A stretch of DNA of 64,000 bases from Saccharopolyspora endophytica (GTDB taxonomy: Bacteria > Actinomycetota > Actinomycetes > Mycobacteriales > Pseudonocardiaceae). Where the stretch lies: assembly GCF_018070075.1 (NCBI RefSeq), contig NZ_JAGPXE010000013.1, forward strand, positions 1 through 64,000. Reading direction: 5' to 3'. Both the position numbers and the translations under genes were made by a program. Below the pieces are notes generated by a model. That model had not been told where the DNA came from, did no database searches, and saw only the letters and a program-made list of their open reading frames with translations. Below, piece after piece: positions 43,279 to 53,887 of the stretch; position 1 is the first letter of the stretch, and the number at the start of each line of letters is the position of its first letter.

Positions 43279-44856
43279 GTGCCCGGTTCCTCCGTGTTCC
43301 GTTCCGCCCAGCCCGCCCGCGGGGTGGAGCCCGAGCTGCCCGTGATCCCGACCGCTCTGGTCGAAGTGGACGTGGTGCAGCGGTGGCGGGACGGAGTTCC
43401 AGGCGCGACGGCGGTCTTCGACGGCGAGGCCGGCCCGGACCTGGCCGCTGCGGCCGAACCGTTCTTTGTGGACGCCGATGTCCTCACCGCGATCGGCGCG
43501 TCGGCGTCGGCCGGTGACGCGAAGGCGTTCCCGCTGCGCTCCGGCGGCACCGGCTGGGTCGTCGGCGTGGGTTCCGGCGAGCCGGCGAAGTGGCGCACCG
43601 CTGGTGCGGCGCTGGCCCGCTCGGTGCGCGACCGCCTCTCCAACGCCGTCGACGCCGAGTCCGAGCCCGGTGACCTCGGCGACGCGTCCGACGCCGACTA
43701 CCTGCAGGTCCAGCTGCCCGACGACGCCGGTGACGAGCTGGTCGGCGAACTGACCCTCGGCCTGGCGCTGGGCGGTTACCGGTTCAAGGTCACCGCTGAT
43801 GCCGCGCCGCCGCGCCTGCGCAAGGTCCTGCTGGTCGCGCCGGAGGGCGCCGACGTCGCCGCGCTGCGCGAGGCGGTGCGCCGCTCGCGCGAACTGGCGG
43901 CGGCCACCGCGCTGGCCCGCGACCTGGCCAACGCCCCTTCCAACGTCAAGGACCCCGCCTGGTTCACCGGGCTGGCCGCTGAGCTCGCGGGTCCGGTCCC
44001 GAACCTGACCGCGACCGTGCGGGACGAGAAGTGGCTGACCGACAACGGTTTCGGCGGCATCCTCGCGGTCGGCGGCGGTTCGTCGCGCCCGCCGCGACTG
44101 CTCCAGCTCGACTACCGGCCGCAGGACGCGACCGGACCGCACCTGGTGCTGGTCGGCAAGGGCATCACCTTCGACACCGGCGGCATCTCGCTCAAGCCCG
44201 CCGACGGCATGCACCTGATGCGCACCGACATGTCGGGTGGCGCGGCGGTCATCGGTGCGCTGCTGGCGATCGCCCGGCTCGGTCTGCCGGTGAAGGTGAC
44301 CGGCCTGGTGCCCTCCGCCGAGAACCACGTCTCCGGAACCGCGTACCGGCCCGGCGACGTCGTGCGGCACTACGGCGGCAAGACCACCGAGGTCGGCAAC
44401 ACCGACGCCGAGGGGCGGATGGTGCTGGCCGATGCCATGGCCTACGCGGTCGACAAGCTCCAGCCCGACCTGCTGGTGGACGTCGCGACGCTGACCGGGG
44501 CGATGAAGGTCGCGCTCGGGCTGCGCACCGGCGGCCTGCTGGCCACCGACGACGAGCTGGCCGAGCGGATCACCGAGGCCGGCGCCCGGGTCGGCGAGAC
44601 CTGGTGGCGGATGCCGCTGCTGGAGGACCACGCCGACGCCGTCGAGGGCTCGCTCTCCGACGTCAAGCAGACCCCGGCCGGTCCCGGTGGCATCACCGCC
44701 GCGCTGTTCCTGCGCGAGTTCACCAGCGGTGCCCGCTGGGCGCACCTGGACATCGCGGGTCCCGCGCGGGCCGACAAGGACTACTCCGAGGTGACCGTCG
44801 GAGGTACGGGCTTCGCCGCCCGCACCCTCGCCGAGCTGGCCGCTTCGCTGGCCTGA
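43279..44856 (+). CDS. pepA: Leucyl aminopeptidase (M17)
   Basis: The 525-aa cytosolic enzyme has a variable N-terminal domain. The M17 catalytic domain holds GKGITFDTGGISLKPADGMHLMRTDMSGGAAV and the signature NTDAEGRMVLADA, containing the metal-binding Asp and Glu residues, plus catalytic Arg in AEGR. It removes N-terminal residues from peptides using two metal ions. The GTG start is supported by AGGAAGG 8-14 nt upstream; GTG 43261 would lack one. Confidence 0.93.
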   Translation: MPGSSVFRSAQPARGVEPELPVIPTALVEVDVVQRWRDGVPGATAVFDGEAGPDLAAAAEPFFVDADVLTAIGASASAGDAKAFPLRSGGTGWVVGVGSGEPAKWRTAGAALARSVRDRLSNAVDAESEPGDLGDASDADYLQVQLPDDAGDELVGELTLGLALGGYRFKVTADAAPPRLRKVLLVAPEGADVAALREAVRRSRELAAATALARDLANAPSNVKDPAWFTGLAAELAGPVPNLTATVRDEKWLTDNGFGGILAVGGGSSRPPRLLQLDYRPQDATGPHLVLVGKGITFDTGGISLKPADGMHLMRTDMSGGAAVIGALLAIARLGLPVKVTGLVPSAENHVSGTAYRPGDVVRHYGGKTTEVGNTDAEGRMVLADAMAYAVDKLQPDLLVDVATLTGAMKVALGLRTGGLLATDDELAERITEAGARVGETWWRMPLLEDHADAVEGSLSDVKQTPAGPGGITAALFLREFTSGARWAHLDIAGPARADKDYSEVTVGGTGFAARTLAELAASLA

Positions 44857-44911
44857 GTCGCTCGCCACCCGTGATGACCGGCACGCTCGCGGGCGTCGGT
44901 GATCGGTCGGT

Positions 44912-44926
44912 GTTTAACGTCTAAAC
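44912..44926 (+). promoter_or_regulatory. Leaderless promoter and inverted repeat at the MFS start codon
   Basis: TAACGT (44915-44920) ends 7 nt before the ATG. GTTTA and TAAAC form a 5-5-5 inverted repeat over the same bases and could be a repressor site blocking the -10. Confidence 0.45.
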
Positions 44927-44927
44927 C

Positions 44928-46109
44928 ATGGTGTCGGCTGGACGTTTGCGCAGGATCCGGTTCGCGCTGCTGCTCGGCGCGCTGGCCCTGTTCGCCCTGC
45001 TCTACGCGCCGCAGCCGGTGCTGCCGCAGCTGGCGGACGAGTACGGCCTGAGCCCGGGCGCCGCCGCGCTGCTGGTGTCGGCCGCGACGCTCGGGCTGGC
45101 GGTCTCGGCGATCCCGCTGGGCACGCTGTCGGAGGCGATCGGCCGTCGCCGCACCATGATCACGACGTTGGTCATCGCCGAAGCCCTCGGGCTCGTGCTG
45201 CCGTGGGTGCACTCGTTCCCGCTGATGGTCGGGCTCCGGCTGGTGCAGGGCGCGGCCATCGCCGGGCTCGCCGCCGTCGCGACCGCCTACCTGGCGGACG
45301 AGACCGGTGGCGTGCGGCTCGGCACCACCGTCGGCCTCTACGTCGCCGGGACCACCATCGGCGGCATGACCGGCCGGCTGCTCGGCGGCATCGTCGGCGA
45401 CTTCTGGGGCTGGTCCGGCGGCGTGCTGGCGGTCGCCCTGCTCGCCGCCGCGTGCACCGTCGCGTTCGTCGTCCTGCTGCCGACCGAACGGCACCACCAG
45501 CGGCAACCGCTGCGGTGGAAACCGCTGCTCGGCGGCCTGAGCGCGGCGCTGCGCGATCCGGGGCTCCACCCGCCGTACCTGGTCGCGGCGCTGGGCATGG
45601 GCAGCTTCGTGACGGTCTACAACGTGCTCGGCTTCCGCATCACGGCACCGCCGCTGCTGCTGCCCCCGGCGCTGGCCGCGCTGGCGTTCCTCGCCTACGC
45701 GGCGGGCACCGTCACCTCGGCGCTGGCCGGGCGCGCGGCCGACCGCTGGGGGCGCGTGCGGGTGCTGCTGAGCAGTCTCGCGGTCACCGTCGCCGGGCTC
45801 CTGCTGATGCTGCCGGACTCGGTGCCGGTGATCCTGGTCGGACTCGTGATCTTCACCGGAGGCTTCTTCGGCGCGCACTCGGTCGCGAACGGCTGGGTCG
45901 GGACCAGGGCATCCAAGCAGGCCCGAGGCCAGGCGTCCGCCCTCTACCAGCTCGCCTACTACGGCGGCAGCAGCATCGGCGGAGTCCTCGGCGGCATCGC
46001 CTACGGCGCCTGGGGCTGGTCCGGCATGACCCTCCTGCTCACGGCCTGGCTAGCCCTGGCCGCCGCCGCAGTCCTGTTCTCCCGCCCCAGCCCAGTCCCA
46101 AGCGGTTGA
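44928..46109 (+). CDS. MFS transporter (YnfM/arabinose-efflux-like)
   Basis: The 393-aa protein has 12 predicted membrane helices. The MFS signature lies between helices 2 and 3 (GTLSEAIGRRRTMI) and is repeated in the second half (GRAADRWGRVRVLL). Helix 1 with LYAPQPVLPQLADEYGL is typical of the YnfM-type drug or metabolite exporters. The exported compound is unknown. It is a single gene with its own leaderless promoter, closed by an array of palindromes. Confidence 0.9.
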   Translation: MVSAGRLRRIRFALLLGALALFALLYAPQPVLPQLADEYGLSPGAAALLVSAATLGLAVSAIPLGTLSEAIGRRRTMITTLVIAEALGLVLPWVHSFPLMVGLRLVQGAAIAGLAAVATAYLADETGGVRLGTTVGLYVAGTTIGGMTGRLLGGIVGDFWGWSGGVLAVALLAAACTVAFVVLLPTERHHQRQPLRWKPLLGGLSAALRDPGLHPPYLVAALGMGSFVTVYNVLGFRITAPPLLLPPALAALAFLAYAAGTVTSALAGRAADRWGRVRVLLSSLAVTVAGLLLMLPDSVPVILVGLVIFTGGFFGAHSVANGWVGTRASKQARGQASALYQLAYYGGSSIGGVLGGIAYGAWGWSGMTLLLTAWLALAAAAVLFSRPSPVPSG

Positions 46110-46241
46110 CCCGATTTCAGTGGAGATCAGTCCCCCGATTTCCACTGAAATCCGTACCGGGACTTCCACTGAAATCCCGCACCCCGACCCAGGACCCCGA
46201 TTTCCACTGAAATCGGGGTCAGGATTTCCACTGAAATCGGG
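46108..46241. repeat. Array of five GATTTCCACTGAAATC palindromes
   Basis: Units begin near 46111, 46137, 46161, 46199 and 46224. Four read GATTTCCACTGAAATC or differ by one or two bases, and the first is in the reverse sense (GATTTCAGTGGAGATC). Outer flanks CCCGATTT and AAATCGGG make them longer palindromes. They fill the gap between the convergent MFS and tatB genes. Confidence 0.88.
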
Positions 46242-46296
46242 TGGAGTGGGACGGGTGTGCCCTCTGGGGAAGGGGTGGAAGGAGGGGAACGCCTGG

Positions 46297-46716
46297 TCAG
46301 GTGGCGTCTGTGTCGTACGGGGGGCGCTCGCCCGGGGAGAGGGGGCGTTCGGCCGGTTTGGGGGTGGCGGCCGGGGATTGGCCGTTGGTGCTGGTGGGGG
46401 CGGAGCCGTTGAGCGGGGAGGAGTTCTTCTTGAACTCCTCGAACGGGTTCTCGCCGTCCAGGAGGTGCTTGGTCACGGCCGTGCGCGGGTTGAAGTTCCG
46501 GACGCTGCGGAGCTCGTCGAGCGGCTTCTTCAGCTCGTCGAACTCCGGGCCGATCTCCGAACGGATCTGCTCGCGGGCACCGGTCGCGTACTCCTTGATC
46601 TGGCGGACCGCCTTGCCCAGCCACGCCGCACCCTCGGGCAGCCGCTCCGGGCCGAGCACGAACAACCCGACCAGCGCGAGGATCAGGATCTCGGGCCAGC
46701 CGACGCTATCGAACAC
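46297..46716 (-). CDS. tatB: Sec-independent translocase subunit TatB
   Basis: The 139-aa protein starts with the TatB transmembrane/amphipathic signature [31 protein letters not shown] charged amphipathic helix follows, then a Ser/Pro-rich tail that is probably disordered. TatB forms the twin-arginine receptor with TatC, encoded elsewhere. It is downstream of htrA as in mycobacteria. The start is GTG. Confidence 0.93.
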   Translation of the reverse strand: MFDSVGWPEILILALVGLFVLGPERLPEGAAWLGKAVRQIKEYATGAREQIRSEIGPEFDELKKPLDELRSVRNFNPRTAVTKHLLDGENPFEEFKKNSSPLNGSAPTSTNGQSPAATPKPAERPLSPGERPPYDTDAT

Positions 46717-46872
46717 CTCTCGACTCCTCTGGGATCCTCGTGGCTCGCGAACCGACGCCGAGCTGCCGACATCGCCAGCGTACCGACCGGGTGACGCCGG
46801 TCGAAGGGGGGAACTGGCGCAACTTCGCGCCGTGTCCTCCCGGTGGCCCGCTGTTCATGCCCTTGTGATCGG

Positions 46873-48528
<1,656 letters not shown>

Positions 48529-48673
48529 CGCTCCCCGGGCTGTCCGATCGGGCTCGTCGCTTCGAGTGGATCACACGGGCGCGCGGCCCGCCTCACCGGC
48601 ATGGTGCCGACGACCCCATTTTGCCCGCAGCTCGGTGAAGTCCGCGTGGAGTGGGCGCGAAATCGCCAGCCCG

Positions 48674-49420
48674 CTACTTGGCGGGCGGCGCGGTGGAGGC
48701 GGTAGCCGGCGGGGCCGGCGCGGATGGCGCGGGTGAAACGGATGCGACCTGCGGTTTCGGCGCGGCGGAGCTCGCCGGAGCGCTTTCGGACGGCAGCGCG
48801 GTGCTGCCCCCGGCCGGGATGACGGCGTTGGTGAAGGCCCCACCGGGAAGCGGTACGGGAGCACCCGGCAGCGGATGCCCGTCCTCGTCGGTGATGGGCA
48901 GGTTCATGAACGCCAGAGCACCGAGCACCAGCCCGGAGAACACGACGCCGGCGCCCTGCTTGGTGCGCCGCGAGGCCCGCCGGTCGGCGGAGTCCTCCGG
49001 CGGGTCGTCGTAGGAGGTGACGCTCGTGCCCAGCGGCTGCTGCGAGCCGCCGAGCGGCGTGGACGACCCCAGCACCGGTCCGCTGCCGAAGCGCTTCAGG
49101 CGTTCCGGGCGGGACACGGTGACGAGCTGGCCGTCCTCGGTCAGAGCGAGGTTCTCGGGCTGTGCGGGGAGTTCGGCGCTGGAGGGGATGGCCTGCAGCG
49201 CCTGCAGGAGCTCCGGCGAGACCGACGGGGTGTCGGCCGCGCGGACCGCCGCGCGGGCCTGCCGCTGAGCGGCGGCGTCCGCCGTGCACGCGGGGCATCC
49301 GGCCAGGTGGGCCACCGCGCGGTCGTGGGCGCTCGGGCTGAGCTCACCGTCGACGAAAGCGACGAGAGCGTCCAGCGCGAGGTGCTGCTCGGGCAGCCCC
49401 CACCCCCGCAGAACCGTCAT
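48674..49420 (-). CDS. rseA: Anti-sigma-E factor RseA (zinc-associated anti-sigma)
   Basis: The 248-aa protein has the ZAS motif H38-x3-C42-x2-C45 (AHLAGCPAC) in its N-terminal sigma-binding part, a low-complexity middle, one membrane helix near 160-175 ([17 protein letters not shown]), and a Pro/Ala/Ser-rich outer tail. It binds and silences SigE; related RseA is released by oxidation or proteolysis. Its ATG overlaps the sigE stop by 4 bp, ensuring balanced synthesis. The long external tail is more than mycobacterial RseA has. Confidence 0.9.
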   Translation of the reverse strand: MTVLRGWGLPEQHLALDALVAFVDGELSPSAHDRAVAHLAGCPACTADAAAQRQARAAVRAADTPSVSPELLQALQAIPSSAELPAQPENLALTEDGQLVTVSRPERLKRFGSGPVLGSSTPLGGSQQPLGTSVTSYDDPPEDSADRRASRRTKQGAGVVFSGLVLGALAFMNLPITDEDGHPLPGAPVPLPGGAFTNAVIPAGGSTALPSESAPASSAAPKPQVASVSPAPSAPAPPATASTAPPAK

Positions 49421-50040
49421 CCGTCAATCCTCCCGGCTTGTTCGCGACGCGCTTCGAGCGTGGACTTCAGCATCTGGCGCCCGCGGTGGATCCTGCTGCG
49501 CACGGTACCCAGCTTCACGCCCAGGGTGGTACCGATCTCCTCGTAGGAGAGGCCTTCGACGTCGCAGAGCACGATGGCCGCGCGGAACTCCGGCGGCAGC
49601 TTGTCCAGCGCCGCCTGCAGGTCGGGATCGAGGTGGGTGTCGTGGAAGACCTGCTCCGGCGTCGGACCGCCACCGGGCAACCGGTCGGTGTCCTCGGGCA
49701 GGCCCTCCATGCGCAGGCGGGACCTGCGGCGGGCCATGTCCAGGAACAGGTTGGTCGTGATCCGGTGCAGCCAGCCCTCGAACGTGCCCGGTTTGTAGGA
49801 CGCCAGGGAGCGGAACACCCGGATGAAGGTCTCCTGGGTGAGGTCCTCGGCGTCGTGCTGGTTTCCGGACAGGCGGTAGGCGAGCCGGTAGACCCGGTCC
49901 GCGTGCTGCCGAACCACTTCGTCCCAGCTGGGCGGGGTCCAGGCGGCTTCCTCCGCGCCGGGCGAGACGGTGCTCGGCGTAACGCTCTTCTCGTGGGACC
50001 GGTCGGTGCCGGGGGCCACGCTCATCGGCTGTGTTGCCAT
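49417..50040 (-). CDS. sigE: ECF RNA polymerase sigma factor SigE
   Basis: The 207-aa sigma factor has region 2 ([46 protein letters not shown]) and region 4 ([44 protein letters not shown]). It directs envelope-stress transcription with RseA as its inhibitor. The start is uncertain: ATG 50040 is used, 14 nt from AGGAGG (50060-50055); GTG 50055 overlaps that site and ATG 50025 is farther. A SigE-type promoter lies about 40 nt upstream. Confidence 0.93.
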   Translation of the reverse strand: MATQPMSVAPGTDRSHEKSVTPSTVSPGAEEAAWTPPSWDEVVRQHADRVYRLAYRLSGNQHDAEDLTQETFIRVFRSLASYKPGTFEGWLHRITTNLFLDMARRRSRLRMEGLPEDTDRLPGGGPTPEQVFHDTHLDPDLQAALDKLPPEFRAAIVLCDVEGLSYEEIGTTLGVKLGTVRSRIHRGRQMLKSTLEARREQAGRIDG

Positions 50041-50079
50041 CGGGCGAAAAGCCACCTCCTGTGGGCTTGCATCTACCAG

Positions 50080-50105
50080 AACGATCGGGGCGGGAGCGTT
50101 GTTCC
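50080..50105 (-). promoter_or_regulatory. SigE-type autoregulatory promoter
   Basis: On the minus strand GGAAC (50105-50101) is followed after exactly 17 nt by CGTT (50083-50080), the ECF sigma-E consensus arrangement. Transcription would start about 10 nt before the AGGAGG ribosome site of sigE. Confidence 0.65.
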
Positions 50106-50338
50106 CGCGCCCCGTTCACCGGTGAGACGCCGATGGGTGTCGGTGTATGACGGCTACTGTCGTCCTCCCTGGTGAAACCGGCATGAAAGCGGCCTGAGAA
50201 GGGCCTGAGAGTCTGGGTGAGGCTGCTCTCACCCACTCGGCCCTGCACCGTTGATCACTCAGCGTGACGGAATGTCGCGCATGGAAACGGCCGTCTAACG
50301 ATGTCGTCCGGAAACATCATTTGCGGGCGGAACGCCGA

Positions 50339-50344
50339 TAACCT
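50339..50344 (+). promoter_or_regulatory. -10 element of a leaderless O-methyltransferase transcript
   Basis: TAACCT ends 8 nt before GTG 50353; no ribosome site is seen. Confidence 0.4.
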
Positions 50345-50352
50345 TTCGCGTT

Positions 50353-50967
50353 GTGATACCCGAGAGGTCGGTGGCCCGCTACTCGATGAGCGGCTATGAG
50401 GTGGGCGAGCAGGCACGTGCCCGCCCGATCGGTGATGGTCCGCAGGGCCAGCCGGTCGGTGCGTCGTCGCTGCACGTGCTTCAGTTCCTCGCTGCCGCGC
50501 TGCGGGCCAAGGCCGTCGTCGAGATCGGCACGGGATCCGGTGAGAGCGCCCGCTGGCTGCTCCGCGGGATGGTGCCGGACGGCGTGCTGACCTCGATCGA
50601 CGCCGACCCGGCCAACCACCGCACGGCCCGGGCGGCGCTGCGCGAGGAGGGCATCGCGCCCGCGCGCACGCGGTTGATCAACGGGCGCGCGGTGGAGATG
50701 CTGCCGCGCTTCACCGAAGGCGGCTACGACCTGGTGTCGGTCGGCGTCGCCAGCACCGACTACCCCGACTACCTGGAGCTGGGCGCGCGGCTGCTGCGGC
50801 CCGGCGGGGTCATCGTGTTCGCCGGGGTCCAACTCGGCGAGCACGACCACCGCAGCGCGCTGGCCGCGGCCATCCGCGCGCTGGTCAAAGCAGTGCAGGA
50901 CGACGAGGACCTGGTCCCGGTGACGTTGCCGACCGGCCCAGGCCTCCTCGCCGTCGCGAAGCGCTGA
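50353..50967 (+). CDS. O-methyltransferase family 3 (class I SAM-dependent)
   Basis: The 204-aa enzyme has SAM motif I VEIGTGSGESARWLLRGM, the acidic residue SIDADPANH, and the later YDLVSVGVASTDYPDYLELGARLLRPGGVIVF. That last stretch has Gly-Val-Ala-Ser where most family members have a metal-binding Asp, so metal dependence is doubtful. It is divergent from sigE, the same arrangement as Rv1220c-sigE in mycobacteria. The substrate is unknown. An internal ATG at 50386 is an alternative start. Confidence 0.88.
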   Translation: MIPERSVARYSMSGYEVGEQARARPIGDGPQGQPVGASSLHVLQFLAAALRAKAVVEIGTGSGESARWLLRGMVPDGVLTSIDADPANHRTARAALREEGIAPARTRLINGRAVEMLPRFTEGGYDLVSVGVASTDYPDYLELGARLLRPGGVIVFAGVQLGEHDHRSALAAAIRALVKAVQDDEDLVPVTLPTGPGLLAVAKR

Positions 50968-50974
50968 CTTTAGT

Positions 50975-51085
50975 AGTCACACGCCGCCTGGACTCCGTGC
51001 GCCACTCCTTTGGTGTGCCAATACACGGCGTCGCGGCGTACTCGCCAGACGACGTGTGAGAACCCGCGGCGGTGCGGGCTGAGTC
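50975..51085 (+). repeat. Structured 3' intergenic element, copy E
   Basis: It begins within 10 nt of the methyltransferase stop. CGCCGCCTGG and CCAGACGACG pair with G-T wobbles, GTGT and ACAC close the central loop (GTGTGCCAATACAC), and the 3' box GGCGGTGCGGGCTGAG is present. The usual 3' tail is lost or replaced by GCGGC-T-GCCGC near 51101. It lies between convergent genes. Confidence 0.7.
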
Positions 51086-51130
51086 CCACACATGAAGCAG
51101 CGGCTGCCGCCGCAACCCCGCATCGTGCCC

Positions 51131-52270
51131 TCAGGCCGGGGACACCGACAGGAGCTTGCCCGCCAGGCCTCGGGCGCGGGTGCCGAGGCGCTTGGCGATG
51201 TCGCTGAGGGCCGCGCCCGCCGGGGAGTCCGGCTCCTGCAGCACCAGCGGTTCGCCCGCGTCGCCGCACTCGCGCAGCCTCGGGTCCAGCGGGATCTGAC
51301 CCAGCAGCGGCACCTCGGTGCCCAGGGCGCGGCTCAGCGAGTCGGCCACGATCTGGCCGCCGCCGGAGCCGAAGACCTCCATGCGCTGGCCGTCGGGCAT
51401 CTCCATCCAGGACATGTTCTCCACGACGCCCGCCAGCCGCTGGCGGGTCTGCATGGCGATCGCGCCGGCGCGCTCGGCGACCTCGGCGGCCGCCTGCTGC
51501 GGGGTGGTGACCACCAGGATCTCGGCGTTGGGGATCAGCTGGGCGGTGGACAGCGCGACGTCGCCGGTGCCCGGCGGCAGGTCGAGCAGCAGCACGTCCA
51601 GGTCGCCCCAGAAGACGTCGGAGAGGAACTGCTGCAGCGCGCGGTGCAGCATCGGTCCGCGCCAGACCACCGGGGTGTTGCCCGGGGTGAACATGCCGAT
51701 CGAGATGACCTTCACGCCGTGCGACTGCGGCGGCATGATCATCTTCTCGACCTGGGTGGGCTTGCCGCCGGCTCCCAGCATGCGCGGCACCGAGTGGCCG
51801 TAGATGTCGGCGTCGACGACGCCGACGGACAGGCCGCGGGCGGCCATCGAGGCGGCCAGGTTGACCGTGACGCTGGACTTGCCGACGCCGCCCTTGCCGG
51901 AGGCCACGCAGTACACGCGGGTCATCGAGCCCGGCTCGGCGAAGGGGATGCGCGGCTCCTCGGCGTCGCCGCGCAGGCTGCGGCGCAGCTCGGTGCGCTG
52001 CTCGTCGCTCATCACGTCGAGCTCGACCTGCACCGAGGACACGCCGTCGACGGCGGAGACGGCGTCGGTGACCCGCTGCGTGATCGTCTCGCGCATCGGG
52101 CAGCCCTGAACCGTCAGGTAGACCCCGACCTCCACCGCGCCGCCGTCGCCGATGGACACGCCCTTGACCATGCCCAGGTCGGTGATCGGCTTGCGGATCT
52201 CCGGGTCCTCGACCTTCGTGAGGGCCTGGCGGATGGCTTCCTCGGTCGGTGCGGACTGCGTACTGGTCAC
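51131..52270 (-). CDS. mrp: Iron-sulfur cluster carrier Mrp/ApbC (Nbp35-type ATPase)
   Basis: The 379-aa protein has an N-terminal MIP18/DUF59 domain (AIRQALTKVEDPEIRKPITDLGMVKG, GCPMRE). A ParA-like ATPase follows, with deviant Walker A ASGKGGVGKSSVTVNLA, DADIYGHSVPRMLG, and LLLDLPPGTGDVALS. It transfers Fe-S clusters to apo-proteins. The CxxC near the C-terminus of many ApbC proteins is not visible, as is common in actinobacteria. The GTG start has GAGGT upstream. Confidence 0.93.
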   Translation of the reverse strand: MTSTQSAPTEEAIRQALTKVEDPEIRKPITDLGMVKGVSIGDGGAVEVGVYLTVQGCPMRETITQRVTDAVSAVDGVSSVQVELDVMSDEQRTELRRSLRGDAEEPRIPFAEPGSMTRVYCVASGKGGVGKSSVTVNLAASMAARGLSVGVVDADIYGHSVPRMLGAGGKPTQVEKMIMPPQSHGVKVISIGMFTPGNTPVVWRGPMLHRALQQFLSDVFWGDLDVLLLDLPPGTGDVALSTAQLIPNAEILVVTTPQQAAAEVAERAGAIAMQTRQRLAGVVENMSWMEMPDGQRMEVFGSGGGQIVADSLSRALGTEVPLLGQIPLDPRLRECGDAGEPLVLQEPDSPAGAALSDIAKRLGTRARGLAGKLLSVSPA

Positions 52271-52469
52271 GGTTACCTCGACAAGCGTTGGTGAACGTGG
52301 TGGGGACGGGAACGAATCCCGCCGAACCAGAAAAGGGTCTCACACCCCTATTCGGCAGTTCCCATGTTACGGACGAGTAGCCCACGAGGGGAAACGTCAT
52401 CGCCGCCGGTGGGGCCGTGACCCGGTGTGCTTAGCCGGGGGCGCTGAGGAGTCAAGGGGATGCGGACAG

Positions 52470-52475
52470 TAATAT
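52470..52475 (+). promoter_or_regulatory. -10 element of a leaderless marR transcript
   Basis: TAATAT ends 7 nt before the GTG of the MarR gene. Confidence 0.5.
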
Positions 52476-52482
52476 CCGTCAC

Positions 52483-52971
52483 GTGGCCGAGACGGCTCTG
52501 GACCGATTACCGACTCGAAACGAATTGTTGGCGTACCGCAGTTTTCTGCGCGCACACGCCCGGGTCACGCGCTGCCTGGAAGGCGATCTGATCGCCGAGC
52601 AAAGGCTGACACTGGCCGCTTACGACGTGCTGGAAGCGCTGACCGAAGCGCCGGAGCAACGACTCCGGATGACCGAACTCGCCGATGTCGTGCTGCTCTC
52701 CCGCTCGGGGGTGACCCGACTGGTGGACCGGCTCGAGAAGCTCGGACTGGTGCGCCGCGTGCGGGTCGACTCCGACGGGCGCGGCGTGCAGGCGGTGATC
52801 ACCGAACGAGGTGAGGGACGGCTGCGGATGGCCGCGTCGACCCACCGCCACGGTGTCGCGCGCTACTTCCTCAACGCCGCCGACGGCGAGCTGGAGACCC
52901 TGGTGCGCGCCTGCGAACGGCTGGCGGACGGGGGTGTGCCCTCGCCCCCCGGGCAGCGTGCGCAAGCATGA
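52483..52971 (+). CDS. MarR-family transcriptional regulator
   Basis: The 162-aa protein has the MarR winged helix: LTLAAYDVLEALTEAPEQRLRMTELADVVLLSRSGVTRLVDRLEKLGLVRRVRVDSDGRGVQAVITERG. Flanking dimerisation helices are present. No Cys is in the usual redox position apart from one in RCLEGD. A likely target is the NUDIX gene 4 bp downstream or itself. The GTG start and TAATAT box indicate leaderless expression. Confidence 0.92.
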   Translation: MAETALDRLPTRNELLAYRSFLRAHARVTRCLEGDLIAEQRLTLAAYDVLEALTEAPEQRLRMTELADVVLLSRSGVTRLVDRLEKLGLVRRVRVDSDGRGVQAVITERGEGRLRMAASTHRHGVARYFLNAADGELETLVRACERLADGGVPSPPGQRAQA

Positions 52972-52975
52972 GCGG

Positions 52976-53371
52976 GTGAACTCCCCGATCAAGGCGGTCG
53001 GCCTGGTGCGGTACGTGGACCAGCGGTTGTTGCTGGTGCGCTCCCAGGACCAGGAGGCCTTCTACCTGCCCGGCGGCACGATCGAACCGGGCGAGACCGA
53101 GCAGCACGCGCTGCACCGCGAGGTCGCCGAGGAGCTCGGGGTCGTCCTGCGCGAACCCGAGTTCCTCGCCCGCTACCGCACCGACGCGGTCGGGCGCGGC
53201 GACGGCGTCCAGGTCGATCTCGCCTGCTACACGGGCGCTGTCGACGGCGAACCGGTCGCCTCGGCGGAGATCGCCGAGCTCGGCTGGTTCACCCGCGCCG
53301 AGTACGCCGTGCACCGCGTCACGGCTCCGGCGATCGTCGAGCTCTTCGCCGACCTCGACCCCGGGCTATGA
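52976..53371 (+). CDS. NUDIX hydrolase
   Basis: The 131-aa protein has the complete NUDIX box GGTIEPGETEQHALHREVAEELGV. The N-terminal strand IKAVGLVRYVDQRLLLVRS and the ending VASAEIAELGWFTRAE are MutT-like. It would hydrolyse a nucleoside-diphosphate derivative; the exact substrate is unknown. It lies 4 bp after the marR stop, so it is in one operon with it. Its last codons overlap the end of the DUF1003 gene on the other strand. Confidence 0.9.
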   Translation: MNSPIKAVGLVRYVDQRLLLVRSQDQEAFYLPGGTIEPGETEQHALHREVAEELGVVLREPEFLARYRTDAVGRGDGVQVDLACYTGAVDGEPVASAEIAELGWFTRAEYAVHRVTAPAIVELFADLDPGL

Positions 53372-53887
53372 CGTGTGCCCCCGGCCGGTGCGGGCCCTGC
53401 GCTTCTCCTGCGGGCTCTCCAGTCCGGGGATCTCCTCGCGGAGGCGGTCGAGCTCGCCGCGGATGTAGTCGCGGGTGGCGACCTCTCCGATGGCCAGCCG
53501 CAGCGCCGCGAGTTCGCGCGCGAGGTAGTCGGTGTCGGCCTTGGTCTGCGCCGCCCGCGCCCGGTCCTCCTCCAGCGAGACCCGGTCGCGGTCGTCCTGC
53601 CGGTTCTGGGCGAGCAGGATCAGCGGCGCCGCGTACGACGCCTGCGTGGAGAAGCACAGGTTCAGCAGGATGAACGGGTAGGGATCCCAGGCGAATCCGA
53701 CCGCGAGCAGGTTCACCGCGATCCAGCTGATCACCAGCACCGTCATCCAGAACAGGAACTTGCCGGTCCCCAGGAACCGGGCGATGCGCTCGGAGACCCG
53801 CCCGAACATCTCCGGGTCGAACGAGACGTTCAGCCGGCGCTCGGCGCGGGGCTGGTCCAGCCGGCGGTGGGTGAGCAGCTCGGGCAT
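53366..53887 (-). CDS. DUF1003 membrane protein
   Basis: The 173-aa protein has two membrane helices (LFWMTVLVISWIAVNLLAVGF, YPFILLNLCFSTQASYAAPLILLAQ) followed by NRQDDRDRVSLEEDR, the DUF1003 hallmark, and a coiled coil. The family is often near transporters; its function is unknown. Its ATG shares one base with the TGA of the upstream MgtE-like gene (TGATG), giving tight translational coupling, as in the Rv1231c-Rv1232c pair. Confidence 0.9.
   Translation of the reverse strand: MPELLTHRRLDQPRAERRLNVSFDPEMFGRVSERIARFLGTGKFLFWMTVLVISWIAVNLLAVGFAWDPYPFILLNLCFSTQASYAAPLILLAQNRQDDRDRVSLEEDRARAAQTKADTDYLARELAALRLAIGEVATRDYIRGELDRLREEIPGLESPQEKRRARTGRGHTS

Noticed and set aside
50330-50352. Second SigE-type promoter (GGAAC-N16-GTT) before the O-methyltransferase
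   Set aside because: The GTT would touch the start codon, and spacing is shorter than at sigE; a leaderless TAACCT box explains the start better.
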